Both the position numbers and the translations under genes were made by a program. Below, piece after piece: positions 26,062-35,041 of a stretch of DNA of 64,000 bases. Under the pieces are notes generated by a model. That model was not told the origin of the DNA, ran no database searches, and saw only the letters and a program-made list of their open reading frames with translations. Position 1 is the first letter of the stretch. Every line of letters begins with the position of its first letter. This DNA comes from Planococcus glaciei (GTDB taxonomy: Bacteria; Bacillota; Bacilli; Bacillales_A; Planococcaceae), in assembly GCF_900099655.1 (NCBI RefSeq), contig NZ_FNDC01000001.1, forward strand, positions 1 to 64,000, given 5' to 3'.

Positions 26062-27588
26062 ATGAATACCTTACAATTTCTGATGGATGGATTCAGCATT
26101 GCATTTCAATGGCAGAATATCCTCTTTGCATTTGTTGGCGTCTTAATCGGAACAGCTGTCGGCGTCTTGCCTGGAATCGGTCCGATGAGCGGCGTGGCAC
26201 TCCTCATTCCCGTCACCGCAACTTTGACGGCCGGGCTTCCGACAGAAGCTGCGGCAGCAAGTTCGATTATTCTATTGGCCGGCGTCTATTACGGTGCCAT
26301 GTACGGCGGCTCGACCACTTCCATCCTGCTCAATACGCCCGGTGAATCTTCGTCTGTTGTGACGACGCTTGATGGCTATCAAATGGCGAAGCAAGGACGG
26401 GCCGGATCGGCTTTGTCCATCGCGGCAATCGGCTCGTTTGCGGCGGGAATCATTTCCCTTATCGGGCTTGTCCTGCTGGCGGAACCCCTATCGAATGTCG
26501 CTCTCCAATTCGGCCCTGCTGAATACTTCTCCCTTATGCTATTGGGACTGGCGGCAGTCAGCGGCCTTGCCGGAAAATCCATGACGAAAGCATTGATGAT
26601 GACCGTGTTTGGCCTGATGCTTGGAACGATTGGAATTGACGCAGTATCCGGCATCGCCCGCTTTACTTACGACATTCCGGTCTTGTATTCCGGACTCGAG
26701 TTCCTTACGATTGCGGTCGGCCTCTTCGCTTTAGGAGAAGTGTTTAAAACGGTTTTGGAGCGTGACCATGAAGACGGCACGATGGCGAAAATCGGACGCA
26801 TTCTTCCTACTCGCCAGGACTTGAAGGAAAGTGCTGCACCTATATTGCGCGGTTCATTTTTAGGCTTCTTTATTGGTGTTTTGCCAGGTGCAGGCGCTAC
26901 ACTTGCTTCGTTCTTCTCTTATATTGGCGAGAAAAAATTCAGCAAAAATCCGGAGCAGTTCGGCAAAGGTGCGATTGCCGGCGTTGCCGGTCCGGAATCC
27001 GCAAATAACGCAGCATCCGGCGGCGCGATGATTCCCCTTCTGACTCTCGGGATCCCAGGGTCGGGAACTACCGCAATTCTTATGGGTGCCTTGATCATGT
27101 ACAATATCCAGCCAGGCCCACTGTTGTTCGATGACCATCCTGAAGTTGCTTGGGGTCTGATTGCCAGTATGTTTGTTGGAAATTTAATGCTTCTCATCTT
27201 GAATATGCCGCTTGTGAAGGTGTTTGCTAAAATTATCCAGACACCTAAAAAGTATTTATTGCCGATCATTATCGCCATTTCGTTTTTCGGCGTCTATGCG
27301 GTGCAATACACGACGTTTGACCTTTACTTGCTTCTTGCCTGCGGTGTGCTTGGCTACTTGTTGACCAAAAACGACTTTCCGGTTGCCCCGCTGGTTTTGG
27401 CACTGGTTCTTGGGCCAATGATTGAAAACAATATGCGCCGTGCGCTTACCATTTCAAATGGCGAATTTTCCATATTTGTCACCAATCCAATTTCTTTGGT
27501 TTTGCTTCTAATAGCAGCAGCATGGCTGCTCATTCCACTGCTTTTGAAATTGAAAGGGCGCTCTGTTGTTTTGAATGAAGAAGGCTAA
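26062..27588 (+). CDS. tctA: Tripartite tricarboxylate transporter, large membrane subunit TctA
   Basis: 508 residues with about 11-12 membrane helices. The N-terminal VGVLPGIGPMSGVALLIP and central GFFIGVLPGAGATLASFFSY are the duplicated glycine-rich motifs of the TctA family, and YGGSTTSILLNTPGE is also typical. It forms the translocation path for the acid delivered by TctC. It is the last gene of the operon and is followed by a strong terminator. Confidence 0.93.
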   Translation: MNTLQFLMDGFSIAFQWQNILFAFVGVLIGTAVGVLPGIGPMSGVALLIPVTATLTAGLPTEAAAASSIILLAGVYYGAMYGGSTTSILLNTPGESSSVVTTLDGYQMAKQGRAGSALSIAAIGSFAAGIISLIGLVLLAEPLSNVALQFGPAEYFSLMLLGLAAVSGLAGKSMTKALMMTVFGLMLGTIGIDAVSGIARFTYDIPVLYSGLEFLTIAVGLFALGEVFKTVLERDHEDGTMAKIGRILPTRQDLKESAAPILRGSFLGFFIGVLPGAGATLASFFSYIGEKKFSKNPEQFGKGAIAGVAGPESANNAASGGAMIPLLTLGIPGSGTTAILMGALIMYNIQPGPLLFDDHPEVAWGLIASMFVGNLMLLILNMPLVKVFAKIIQTPKKYLLPIIIAISFFGVYAVQYTTFDLYLLLACGVLGYLLTKNDFPVAPLVLALVLGPMIENNMRRALTISNGEFSIFVTNPISLVLLLIAAAWLLIPLLLKLKGRSVVLNEEG

Positions 27589-27608
27589 GCCTCGTGATTC
27601 TTTCCATA

Positions 27609-27638
27609 AAAAAAACCGTCCTCGAGGACGGTTTTTTT
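27609..27638. terminator. Bidirectional terminator between tctA and trhO
   Basis: AAAAAACCGTCCTC pairs with GAGGACGGTTTTTT; A and T tracts on both sides serve the two convergent genes. Confidence 0.9.
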
Positions 27639-27646
27639 ATTATTTA

Positions 27647-28609
27647 TTAAACTTCAGTCGTTTCTTTCAGTGCATCCAAGCGTTCCTGGACTTCAGCACC
27701 TGTCAAGCCGTGTTCAAATGCATAGCGGTTGCGCGGATGTTCGCGGCACTCATCTGAGCATGAACGCATGTATTTGTGTTCGTTTTCTTCAGAAGCAAGA
27801 ATTTTCTTGTTGCATTCTGGATTTGCACAGTTTACGTAGCGCTCACAAGGTTCGCCGGTAAAATGGTCTTTCCCGACAATGACATGCTCCACCTGGTTAA
27901 CCGGAACGGCAATGCGCTCATCAAAGACATACATCTGTCCGTCCCAAAGCTGACCTTTCACTTCCGGGTCTTTTCCGTAAGTTGCGATGCCCCCGTGCAA
28001 TTGCGCCACATCTTCAAATCCTTCTCTTTTCAGCCAGCCGGAGAATTTTTCACAGCGGATTCCGCCGGTGCAGTAAGTCAGGATTTTCTTGCCTTCAAAC
28101 ATTTCTTTGTTTTCGCGGACCCATTCCGGAAGATCACGGAAGTTTTCAACATCCGGACGCACAGCGCCGCGGAAATGACCCAAGTCATATTCATAATCGT
28201 TGCGTGCATCAAGCACGATTGTATCCTGATCCTGCATGCGTTTATAGAATTCTGCAGGTTCCAGGTAAGTTCCAGTCAATTCATGCGGATTGATGTCTTC
28301 TTCCAATCCCAAGTGAACGATTTCTTTTTTCGCGCGTACATGCATTTTTTTGAATGCATGGCCATCAGCTGCATCAATTTTAAAGACGATATCCGCAAAA
28401 CGCGGATCGCTTTTCAGCATTTCCATGTATTGTTCTGTTTGCTCAATTGTACCGGAGCATGTACCGTTGATTCCTTCTTGGGAAACCAGGATACGGCCTT
28501 TCAATCCAAGTTCTTTGCAAGCTGCCAAATGTTCAGCTGCGAAAGTTTCCGGTTCTTCAATCGGTGTGTATAAATAATAAAGTAAAACGTTGTGTGTATG
28601 ATTTTGCAT
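27647..28609 (-). CDS. trhO: tRNA uridine-34 hydroxylase TrhO (rhodanese family)
   Basis: 320 residues. An N-terminal acylphosphatase-like domain (about 1-100, with [13 protein letters not shown]) is followed by a rhodanese domain whose active-site loop is YCTGGIRCE, and a cysteine-rich C-terminal tail ([18 protein letters not shown]) likely to bind zinc. The family (Bacillus YbfQ, E. coli YceA) makes 5-hydroxyuridine at position 34 of tRNA without oxygen. It is a single gene convergent with tctA. Confidence 0.92.
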   Translation of the reverse strand: MQNHTHNVLLYYLYTPIEEPETFAAEHLAACKELGLKGRILVSQEGINGTCSGTIEQTEQYMEMLKSDPRFADIVFKIDAADGHAFKKMHVRAKKEIVHLGLEEDINPHELTGTYLEPAEFYKRMQDQDTIVLDARNDYEYDLGHFRGAVRPDVENFRDLPEWVRENKEMFEGKKILTYCTGGIRCEKFSGWLKREGFEDVAQLHGGIATYGKDPEVKGQLWDGQMYVFDERIAVPVNQVEHVIVGKDHFTGEPCERYVNCANPECNKKILASEENEHKYMRSCSDECREHPRNRYAFEHGLTGAEVQERLDALKETTEV

Positions 28610-28752
28610 GAATCATACCCCCTATTCTTCAATTTGTTTCATAAGTCCTACTGACTTCAAAAACCTCAATCATTTTACAATAAAACACGGCAAACTTCAA
28701 CTTTTGCGGAATTGAAAAAACAGCTGTATTGAACAGCTGCTTTATATCTTTC

Positions 28753-28906
28753 AGGGCTAAACAGGCGCCTTCACTTTTCTTTTGTCCAGTTGCGGCGCCC
28801 AGCCCCTCGAGGTCGCTTCGGTCTTTCGGTGATGGCAAAAAGCGCCATCTCCTCAAGTCCTCCAGCGCTTGTCGGGGCTAAGCAGGCGCCTTTACTTTTC
28901 TTTTTC
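28753..28906. repeat. Palindromic intergenic repeat with direct-repeat ends
   Basis: Two 31-base copies of GGGCTAARCAGGCGCCTTYACTTTTCTTTT (28753-28783 and about 28875-28905) flank a core in which GGCGCC-CAGCCCC (28794-28806) is inverted against GGGGCT-AAGCA-GGCGCC (28874-28890). The right copy runs into the last codons of the VOC gene. It resembles a repeat found between genes in other Bacillales (memory, not checked). The stretch 28610-28752 shows no signal. A minus-strand frame of 75 codons here has no ribosome site. Confidence 0.55.
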
Positions 28907-29305
28907 CACGTTCAAGTCCCAGACAAAGCCGAATTTGTCTTTGACTTTTCCGTATTTGGCTCCCCAGAACGTGTCTTGCAGTTCCATGAGCACTTGTCCG
29001 CCATCGGACAGCTTGCTGAAAATCTCCACCGCTTCTTCACCGGTTTCGCATTCTACTACTAAAGCCAATCCGGAACGCGGCTGAACGGGCTGTTCTTCCA
29101 CAGAATCAGCCATCATCAGCTTGAAATCGCCTTTTTGCAGCAGGCAGTGCAGAAGAAATTCTTTGGCATGGTCCGGAGACGGGAAATCTGAATCCCCGTA
29201 TGTCTGGCTTGCCATTCGTTCGAGCCCGAAAACTTCTTCGTAAAAAGAAGCCGCTTTATCCGCTTGCCCGTAAAAGGTTAAATACGGCGTGATTGCACCT
29301 TTCAT
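28892..29305 (-). CDS. VOC/PhnB-like glyoxalase superfamily protein
   Basis: 137 residues with the two beta-alpha-beta-beta-beta units of the vicinal-oxygen-chelate fold. ITPYLTFYGQADKAASFYEEVFG at the N-terminus and DKFGFVWDLN at the C-terminus are typical of the PhnB/DUF1338-like branch often annotated as 3-demethylubiquinone methyltransferase-like. Function is unknown; such proteins may bind metal or small hydrophobic ligands. It is 12 bases downstream of the 2-hydroxyacid dehydrogenase and likely co-transcribed. Its 3' end lies in a repeat. Confidence 0.8.
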   Translation of the reverse strand: MKGAITPYLTFYGQADKAASFYEEVFGLERMASQTYGDSDFPSPDHAKEFLLHCLLQKGDFKLMMADSVEEQPVQPRSGLALVVECETGEEAVEIFSKLSDGGQVLMELQDTFWGAKYGKVKDKFGFVWDLNVEKEK

Positions 29306-29317
29306 TTTCCCCAGCCC

Positions 29318-30268
29318 CTAACAGATTCGATTTTTTACCGAATGGCCTTCCAAGCATGAAGCAATCGCTTCGGCGTTCATTGCCATCATCGCCATACGGG
29401 TTTGGACCGTTGAACTGCCGATATGCGGCAGCACGGTCACATTCGGCAGCGACAATAAGGGGTGGTCCGTCGGAAGCGGTTCCTGTTCAAAGACATCCAG
29501 CCCGGCACCCCATAGTTTGTTTGCTTTCAACGCTTCGTATAACGCAGTTTCATCGACGATTCCACCGCGCGCCACGTTGATCAAAACAGCGGATTCCTTC
29601 ATTAACGACAATTCATGCTCGCCGATCATCCCTTTTGTTTCGTCCGTCAGCGGCGTTAAGATGACCACATAATCCGCCTGTTGAAGCAGGTCTTCCAGTG
29701 TTGCATACTTCACGTCTTCCAAGCTTCTGCGCGTCCGGTTATGGTAAAGCACATTCATGCCGAACCCCTGAGCGCGCCTTGCTACGGCTTCGCCGATGCG
29801 TCCCATGCCGATGATGCCGAGGGTTGCGCCCCCGACATTCATGCCGGCCATTCCAAGCGGGCTCCAGGACTTCCATTCACCCGAACGAACCGTTCGATCC
29901 GCTTCCACAATACGGCGCGCGGTTGCCAAAAGCAGGGCAAACGTCAAATCTGCCGTGGTTTCCGTCAACACATCCGGCGTATTGGTGACAAATACTTTAT
30001 GCTTATGTGCGGCGTCCAGATCGATGTTGTTATAGCCTACCGCCAGGTTCGTCACGATTTTCAAGTTCGGTGCAGCTTCGAACACTTCCGCATCAATCTG
30101 GTCCGATAACATCGTCCAAAGTGCTTGTGCCTCTTTGACTTGTTTCAGCAATTCCTCGCGCGGCGCGGAAGTCTCCGTATCTTCCCACATCCGTACTTCG
30201 AAGGACTCCTGCAGTCCTAATACCGCCTCATCAGGCAATTTCTGTGTAATGTAAACGATCGGTTTCAT
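29318..30268 (-). CDS. D-2-hydroxyacid dehydrogenase (glyoxylate/hydroxypyruvate reductase type)
   Basis: 316 residues. The NAD motif is LGIIGMGRIGEAVA near residue 150. The catalytic Arg, Glu and His are in NVARGGIVDE, DVFEQEPLP and LPHIGSST. The closest type is GhrB/glyoxylate reductase, which reduces glyoxylate or hydroxypyruvate. D-lactate or phosphoglycerate dehydrogenases are less likely, since there is no ACT domain and the length suits GhrB. It precedes the VOC gene in a two-gene unit. Confidence 0.88.
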   Translation of the reverse strand: MKPIVYITQKLPDEAVLGLQESFEVRMWEDTETSAPREELLKQVKEAQALWTMLSDQIDAEVFEAAPNLKIVTNLAVGYNNIDLDAAHKHKVFVTNTPDVLTETTADLTFALLLATARRIVEADRTVRSGEWKSWSPLGMAGMNVGGATLGIIGMGRIGEAVARRAQGFGMNVLYHNRTRRSLEDVKYATLEDLLQQADYVVILTPLTDETKGMIGEHELSLMKESAVLINVARGGIVDETALYEALKANKLWGAGLDVFEQEPLPTDHPLLSLPNVTVLPHIGSSTVQTRMAMMAMNAEAIASCLEGHSVKNRIC

Positions 30269-30309
30269 GCTGACCCTCCATTTCTATTGTCAAATAATTA
30301 TAACAATAA

Positions 30310-30341
30310 AAAAAACTGCCGGCAAACAACCGGCAGTTTCC
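30310..30341 (-). terminator. Intrinsic terminator of dedA operon
   Basis: AACTGCCGG pairs with CCGGCAGTT around CAAACAA; followed on the minus strand by seven T. It lies just after the DedA stop codon. Confidence 0.9.
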
Positions 30342-30351
30342 CCGAATATTC

Positions 30352-30969
30352 TCAGTCCATCTCGCGGGATCTGATTTTCTTTACGTAATACCAAACAGCT
30401 GCAAGCCCACCAAGCACAATCAACGCATAAACGACGTTTGAATAAACATCGAGCTGCGCCATAATTTCATCGCGGTTTTCTCCGACCGCTTCTCCCACGA
30501 ACACAAGAACCGTATTCCATAAAAGGGTTCCCAGCGTCGTGAACGTCAGGAACAACCAAAACTTTGTATTGGCCATACCGGCCGGAATTGAAATCAGGCT
30601 GCGTACCAGCGGAATCAGCCTGCCGAAAAAGATTGTCCAAATGCCGTAGCGGTCAAACCAGGCATCGGCCCGGTGAATATCCGCTTTTTTCACCCGCAGG
30701 ATGTGGCCGTATTTCTCCACGATTTTTTCCAGGCGCTCCACATCCAGCAACAATCCGATTCCGTAAAGAATCAGTGCACCGGACACGGATCCCGCTGTGG
30801 AAGCCAAGATGACGCCCAGAATCGTCATATCCGTCGTTGTCGTCATGAAGCCGCCGACCGTCAAAATCACTTCGGACGGAATTGGCGGAAATACGTTCTC
30901 CAGCATAATCAGCAAAAAGATTCCGAGATAACCATAGTCAGACATAATTGATGTAATCCATTGTTCCAT
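30352..30969 (-). CDS. DedA family membrane protein
   Basis: 205 residues with four to five hydrophobic segments and the DedA/VTT signature: NVFPPIPSEVILTVGG, then FGRLIPLVRSLISIPAGMA. DedA proteins are thought to move or scramble phospholipids such as phosphatidylethanolamine or undecaprenyl phosphate. The start at 30969 follows AAGGAG by 9 bases and lies 13 bases after the metallophosphoesterase gene, so the two are likely co-transcribed; both act at the membrane. Confidence 0.88.
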   Translation of the reverse strand: MEQWITSIMSDYGYLGIFLLIMLENVFPPIPSEVILTVGGFMTTTTDMTILGVILASTAGSVSGALILYGIGLLLDVERLEKIVEKYGHILRVKKADIHRADAWFDRYGIWTIFFGRLIPLVRSLISIPAGMANTKFWLFLTFTTLGTLLWNTVLVFVGEAVGENRDEIMAQLDVYSNVVYALIVLGGLAAVWYYVKKIRSREMD

Positions 30970-30982
30970 TCCATTGCGCTCC

Positions 30983-32068
30983 TTAGCTTGTCGGCTCAAA
31001 TTTCATCTTGATTGACCAAAGTTCCGAACGGCTTCCGATCCGGATAGCCGGACCCCAAAAGCCAAAACCGGAAGATACAAGAAGATGGGTTTTTCCTGCA
31101 AGACGATGTCCGTAATCCAGTTCAAATACTTTTTTTGTGATAAAGCGGTTCGGCCACATTTGCCCTTTATGGGTATGGCCCGATATATGTAAATCTGCCC
31201 CCAATTGTACAGGAGTCTTTAAATCCGAAGGTGTATGGTCCATGATGATCCACGGCAGCTTGTCTTTTGGCTGCAAGAGCTGCAGCGCATGCCGCTTTCC
31301 ATTGGTCCGGTCTTCCCGTCCTGTTAAATAGAAACGATTTCCAACCAGAATAGTTTCATCCCGCAGGATATTTACGCCCGAACTTTCCATCAGCTTGACC
31401 AATAAAGGGATTTTTTTGCCGTAGTATTCATGGTTCCCTAAAACACCATAAACCCCGAGCTTCGCTTCCAGTTTTTCCATTTCCTCTTTCATCCCGTACC
31501 TTGCATACCAAACAGGGTCGTCATCTACTAAATCGCCGGCCAGCAATACGACATCCGGATTCAGTTTATTGGCATGGGTGACAAAACGCTTCAGGTGCCG
31601 CCTGCCGGACAGTATCCCCAAATGAAAATCTGACCCGATAACAAGATGAAGCGGCTCTGCCACTGGACGATCGACCGTAATTTCCAAGTTCCGTACAACC
31701 GGGCTGTAAGCGAGAAAAGTTCCGGCAATAAAAATCAGCAGGAAAATAACCGCCACTGCATTTCCAAGAATCAGCGCTTCTTGAGTCCCCTCCCAAAGCA
31801 AACTAACAATATTCGCTACCGGAAAGAGTAGGAGGGCATATTCCAGAAATGCAAACCAATACGCGCCGATGATGGTAAAAGCCAGAAAGCGGTGCCCTAA
31901 ACGTCCGATAAAGAAACTGAACGCGATGAGGAGCCAAACAACCCCGAACAATGCCGGATAAATCCACTGCGCCCATGAGTCCATCCATATATACACGTTC
32001 CAGCCTAAATACGCCACAAGAGCCAGGTAAATTGCCAGCGATCCGATAATCGACGCAATGATTTTCAT
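30983..32068 (-). CDS. Membrane-anchored metallophosphoesterase
   Basis: 361 residues. Four N-terminal membrane helices (about 1-130) precede a calcineurin-like phosphoesterase domain with the metal-binding blocks DFHLG, GDLVDDD, GNHEYY and GHTHKGQMWP. This architecture is like Bacillus YkoQ/YkuE relatives, some of which act on lipid-linked or wall substrates. The substrate is not known. The start at 32068 follows AGGAGGG; a longer upstream frame is not supported. Confidence 0.86.
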   Translation of the reverse strand: MKIIASIIGSLAIYLALVAYLGWNVYIWMDSWAQWIYPALFGVVWLLIAFSFFIGRLGHRFLAFTIIGAYWFAFLEYALLLFPVANIVSLLWEGTQEALILGNAVAVIFLLIFIAGTFLAYSPVVRNLEITVDRPVAEPLHLVIGSDFHLGILSGRRHLKRFVTHANKLNPDVVLLAGDLVDDDPVWYARYGMKEEMEKLEAKLGVYGVLGNHEYYGKKIPLLVKLMESSGVNILRDETILVGNRFYLTGREDRTNGKRHALQLLQPKDKLPWIIMDHTPSDLKTPVQLGADLHISGHTHKGQMWPNRFITKKVFELDYGHRLAGKTHLLVSSGFGFWGPAIRIGSRSELWSIKMKFEPTS

Positions 32069-32190
32069 AGCAGCTGTCCCTCCTCTTTGTTCTATAGTAG
32101 GGATATTATAGCATTTTTCGTTCAGCACCACCTTACCTAGCTCCAACTACGCCTCAGGTCTTAGTAAAAGATGCAGTCAGGGACCGTGTT

Positions 32191-32205
32191 GGAAAGATTC
32201 TTTCC
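32191..32205. promoter_or_regulatory. Inverted repeat upstream of liaI
   Basis: GGAAAG-ATT-CTTTCC, a perfect 6-bp inverted repeat 40 bases before the liaI start codon, close to a possible TAAGAT -10 box. It could be part of the LiaR-controlled promoter; I cannot match it to a known LiaR box with certainty. Confidence 0.35.
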
Positions 32206-32244
32206 TTGATAAGATTAGGTTACAAATTGAGAGGAGGAGTTAAA

Positions 32245-32586
32245 TTGAATAAGTTTTGGATGATTACACTCGGCATCGTTGCCGGCATCATCGTACTATC
32301 CAACCTCGGCGCTATGATGGGATTGGCAGTTTCCGGTTTGATTCTCTACATGGGTGTGCATTTCTACTTGAAAAGCATATCGACTGCAGCAAAAATCTGG
32401 TGGGGGTTTGTCGGAGCTGTCGGTGTATTATCAGCCATCTCCAACGTGCCGGCCTTGATCGGAGTTGCGGCAGCTGCCGGACTGTGGTGGATTTACCGCA
32501 ACTGGAATGAACGCCCAATCGTTGCTGCTAAAACAAACGATCCGTTTATGAATTTCGAAAGACAATGGGACAAACTGACAAAATAA
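32245..32586 (+). CDS. liaI: LiaI-like membrane protein
   Basis: 113 residues, mostly hydrophobic, with three to four membrane segments and a short charged tail (DPFMNFERQWDKLTK). It stands directly before a PspA-type gene in the order liaI-liaH-liaF-liaS-liaR, which identifies it by context. In Bacillus subtilis LiaI anchors LiaH at the membrane during envelope stress. The start is TTG at 32245 after GAGGAGG; the ATG at 32206 upstream has no ribosome site. Sequence identity to LiaI itself is not something I can confirm by eye. Confidence 0.75.
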   Translation: MNKFWMITLGIVAGIIVLSNLGAMMGLAVSGLILYMGVHFYLKSISTAAKIWWGFVGAVGVLSAISNVPALIGVAAAAGLWWIYRNWNERPIVAAKTNDPFMNFERQWDKLTK

Positions 32587-32598
32587 GGAGGAAAACAA

Positions 32599-33237
32599 AT
32601 GGCATCTTTATGGGAACGTTTAAAATTTGCAGTCGCAACAGACGTTGACACACTTGTATCAAAGAAAGAACAGAAAAATCCGCTGGCGGTCTTGAACCGC
32701 TACATCGTGGAAGCCGAAAAGCAAACAGAAGAAACCGGCAAATGGGTGGAACGCCAAGCCAAGCTTAACAGCAAGTTTGAAAAGGAATTGGCGGAAGCTT
32801 CAGCTATGCTCGAAAAACGGCAGGCACAGCTCGAATTGGCCCGAAATTCCGGAGAAAGCGATTTGTCTGCTTTTGCAGAAATGGAAGTGGCCACTTATTC
32901 AAACCGCACAGCGGAGCTGGAACAGACTCTTACGGAGAACCTTGCTGAATTGACAGGCCTTGAACAGCGCTACGAAGAAATGAAGCACAAAGTGAAAGAC
33001 ATGAAAGTGCGCCAGCTCCAGCTCATGGGCAAGGAAAATGCCACACGCGCCCATCACCAGATGGACAAAGTCCTGAATCCGCAACTGGCAGCAGAACGCA
33101 TCGGATCCTATGACGACATGGCGTCGTACATCAAAACGCTGGGTTCAAAAGTTGAAGAGGAACACGAACGCTCCGCTATGGAACGCCGGCTGGAAGCTTT
33201 GGAAAAAAACAGCCCCAAACACGAAGAAATTGGTTAA
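32599..33237 (+). CDS. liaH: LiaH, PspA/IM30 family protein
   Basis: 212 residues, almost wholly helical and highly charged, with heptad-like coiled coil from about residue 25 to 185. The start MASLWERLKFAVATDVDTLVSK and LNRYIVEAEKQ are PspA-family features. PspA/LiaH proteins form large rings or rods that protect the membrane. AAGGAGG lies 7 bases before the ATG and 4 bases after the liaI stop codon. A terminator-like hairpin follows it. Confidence 0.9.
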   Translation: MASLWERLKFAVATDVDTLVSKKEQKNPLAVLNRYIVEAEKQTEETGKWVERQAKLNSKFEKELAEASAMLEKRQAQLELARNSGESDLSAFAEMEVATYSNRTAELEQTLTENLAELTGLEQRYEEMKHKVKDMKVRQLQLMGKENATRAHHQMDKVLNPQLAAERIGSYDDMASYIKTLGSKVEEEHERSAMERRLEALEKNSPKHEEIG

Positions 33238-33243
33238 ACTAGA

Positions 33244-33274
33244 GTGAGAAGAAGGATTCCTTCTTCTCGCTTTT
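33244..33274 (+). terminator. Terminator-like hairpin between liaH and liaF
   Basis: GTGAGAAGAAGG pairs with CCTTCTTCTCGC around ATT, followed by TTTTCC. It would reduce read-through so that liaIH are made in excess over the liaFSR sensing module, as is known for the lia operon in Bacillus subtilis. Confidence 0.75.
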
Positions 33275-33302
33275 CCGCTACAAAGAAGGAGGCAAAACTG
33301 CG

Positions 33303-34001
33303 ATGCAACAGTTCACAACTAACAAACAAGCGTTTTTCCTATTGAGCGCTTTACTTCTCATATTCGTGGAAGCTGCATTTTTCGGAAATGGCAGCGTATT
33401 TTTGGTTCTTCTTGGTATCGGACTCATTTATTACGCAATGAACAAAAGTGCCAAAACGCGAAAAACCTATATGTGGACAGGCTTAATCCTGATTGGCATC
33501 TCGGTGCTGTCGATGTGGAGCCTGCGCTTAATGATTTTTGTCATAGCGGTCTATCTGCTGGTGCGCTTGTGGAAAGGCGAGGAATGGGAGCAGCGCGTGC
33601 CGATTCAAGGCACCGTCGATAAAGGCCTCATTCAGAACAAAATCTTGTCTGCCCAAAGCACCCCTATTGAATCCTATGAATGGAAAGACATCCACGTCCA
33701 AGGGTTTGTCGGCGATTTGCTGGTGGATGTAACGCAAACCGTACTCCCGAAAAAAACTTCCTTGATCTCTATCCGCCAAGGGTTTGGCAAAGTCAAAATC
33801 GTGGTGCCTTACGAAATTCCCGTGCGCATTTATTACACGACGCTTTTAGGGGATGCCCAATTTTTCACCGGCGAAAAGGAGCGCATCTGGAACGGCACCA
33901 TCCATGCAGAAGATGGATACATTCAAAACGAATACAGCAAAACTGAATTGGTCATCTCAATTACCACTTGGATGGGCGATGTCGAGGTGATTCGCAGATG
34001 A
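33303..34001 (+). CDS. liaF: LiaF, negative regulator of LiaSR
   Basis: 232 residues. Four N-terminal membrane helices (about 8-95) are followed by a cell-wall-active-antibiotics-response domain (DUF2154, about 110-230; VGDLLVDVTQTVLPKKTSLI, TWMGDVEVIRR). LiaF keeps the LiaS kinase inactive in the absence of lipid II-targeting stress. AAGGAGG precedes the ATG. Its last bases overlap the liaS start by ATGA. Confidence 0.9.
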   Translation: MQQFTTNKQAFFLLSALLLIFVEAAFFGNGSVFLVLLGIGLIYYAMNKSAKTRKTYMWTGLILIGISVLSMWSLRLMIFVIAVYLLVRLWKGEEWEQRVPIQGTVDKGLIQNKILSAQSTPIESYEWKDIHVQGFVGDLLVDVTQTVLPKKTSLISIRQGFGKVKIVVPYEIPVRIYYTTLLGDAQFFTGEKERIWNGTIHAEDGYIQNEYSKTELVISITTWMGDVEVIRR

Positions 34002-35041
34002 GACAGATCCTTCCGCGCAGCCTGTTTTTCGTCGGTTTATTCGCTCTCATCATATTCGGTATTTTGATTGTCTTATTGGGACTACCTACTGAACGCACAT
34101 GGTCGGTGCTATGGGAAGATTTTGTCGCCGGCCTTCCTTTTGGCATCTGGATCATTGTCTTGATGCTTGCGTTGTCATCCGGAATCGCCTGGTGGTCGGA
34201 ATCTTTGTCGCGTTCAAAAGTGCAGGAGCTCGATGACATTTTCCAAGCGCTTCTCCGCAACGAAGACCAGACGGTCATTCAAGCTGCCCAAATGAAAACC
34301 TTGCCGAATCAGTTGTCTCTATCGATTCTGAAATTGCAGAAACTGCTGGAATCCCAGCGCAAAAGCTTAGCGCGCATTTCCAACGAACGGGCAGAGACCC
34401 AGGACCAGATCATCCAGGAACGGCTAATCATGGAGCGCCAGCGTCTCGCACGCGAACTCCACGATTCGGTTTCCCAGCAATTGTTTGCCGCTTCAATGCT
34501 GCTGTCTTCGATGACCGAACAGGAAGGGGCCTCTCCCGGCCTGCTGCAGACCGAGAAAATGGTACAGCAGGCCCAGCTTGAAATGCGTGCCTTGCTGCTG
34601 CATCTGCGCCCGGCTGCACTTCATGACAAGAGCTTACGCCAAGGCTTGTTTGAACTCGTATCCGAACTGAAAGAAAAAGTGTATTTCACCATTGAGCACA
34701 AACTCGAAGAAGTTCCGCTGCCAAAAGGCGCGGAAGACCATTTGTTCCGCATTGCCCAGGAAACCCTGTCCAATACGCTGCGCCACTCGAAAGCGACCGA
34801 AGTCCACATTCTATTCATTGAACGCGACAACTTTGCCATTTTACGCATCCAGGACAACGGAGTCGGTTTTGAGAGCGAACAGTCGAAGTCGACTTCCTAC
34901 GGGTTGAAGCATATAGAAGAACGGGCCATTGAAATCGGCGCCACCAGCAAAATTGTTTCCGTGCCTTCCGAAGGCACCATTGTGGAAGTAAAAGTCCCTA
35001 TCGAAAGGAAGGTTTCCCATGATTCGAATCTTATTGGTTGA
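33998..35041 (+). CDS. liaS: LiaS sensor histidine kinase
   Basis: 347 residues: two membrane helices (about 7-75) with a very short extracellular loop, a HAMP-like linker, a HisKA_3 phospho-acceptor in RQRLARELHDSVSQQLFA, and an ATPase domain with EETLSNTLRHSKA-type N box and DNGVGF. This intramembrane-sensing layout is that of LiaS/VraS. The start at 33998 after GAGGTG overlaps liaF by four bases; a longer upstream frame is not used. It overlaps liaR by 23 bases. Confidence 0.92.
   Translation: MRQILPRSLFFVGLFALIIFGILIVLLGLPTERTWSVLWEDFVAGLPFGIWIIVLMLALSSGIAWWSESLSRSKVQELDDIFQALLRNEDQTVIQAAQMKTLPNQLSLSILKLQKLLESQRKSLARISNERAETQDQIIQERLIMERQRLARELHDSVSQQLFAASMLLSSMTEQEGASPGLLQTEKMVQQAQLEMRALLLHLRPAALHDKSLRQGLFELVSELKEKVYFTIEHKLEEVPLPKGAEDHLFRIAQETLSNTLRHSKATEVHILFIERDNFAILRIQDNGVGFESEQSKSTSYGLKHIEERAIEIGATSKIVSVPSEGTIVEVKVPIERKVSHDSNLIG

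Noticed and set aside
28629-28856. 75-codon minus-strand frame beside trhO
   Set aside because: It reads through a palindromic repeat and lacks a ribosome site.
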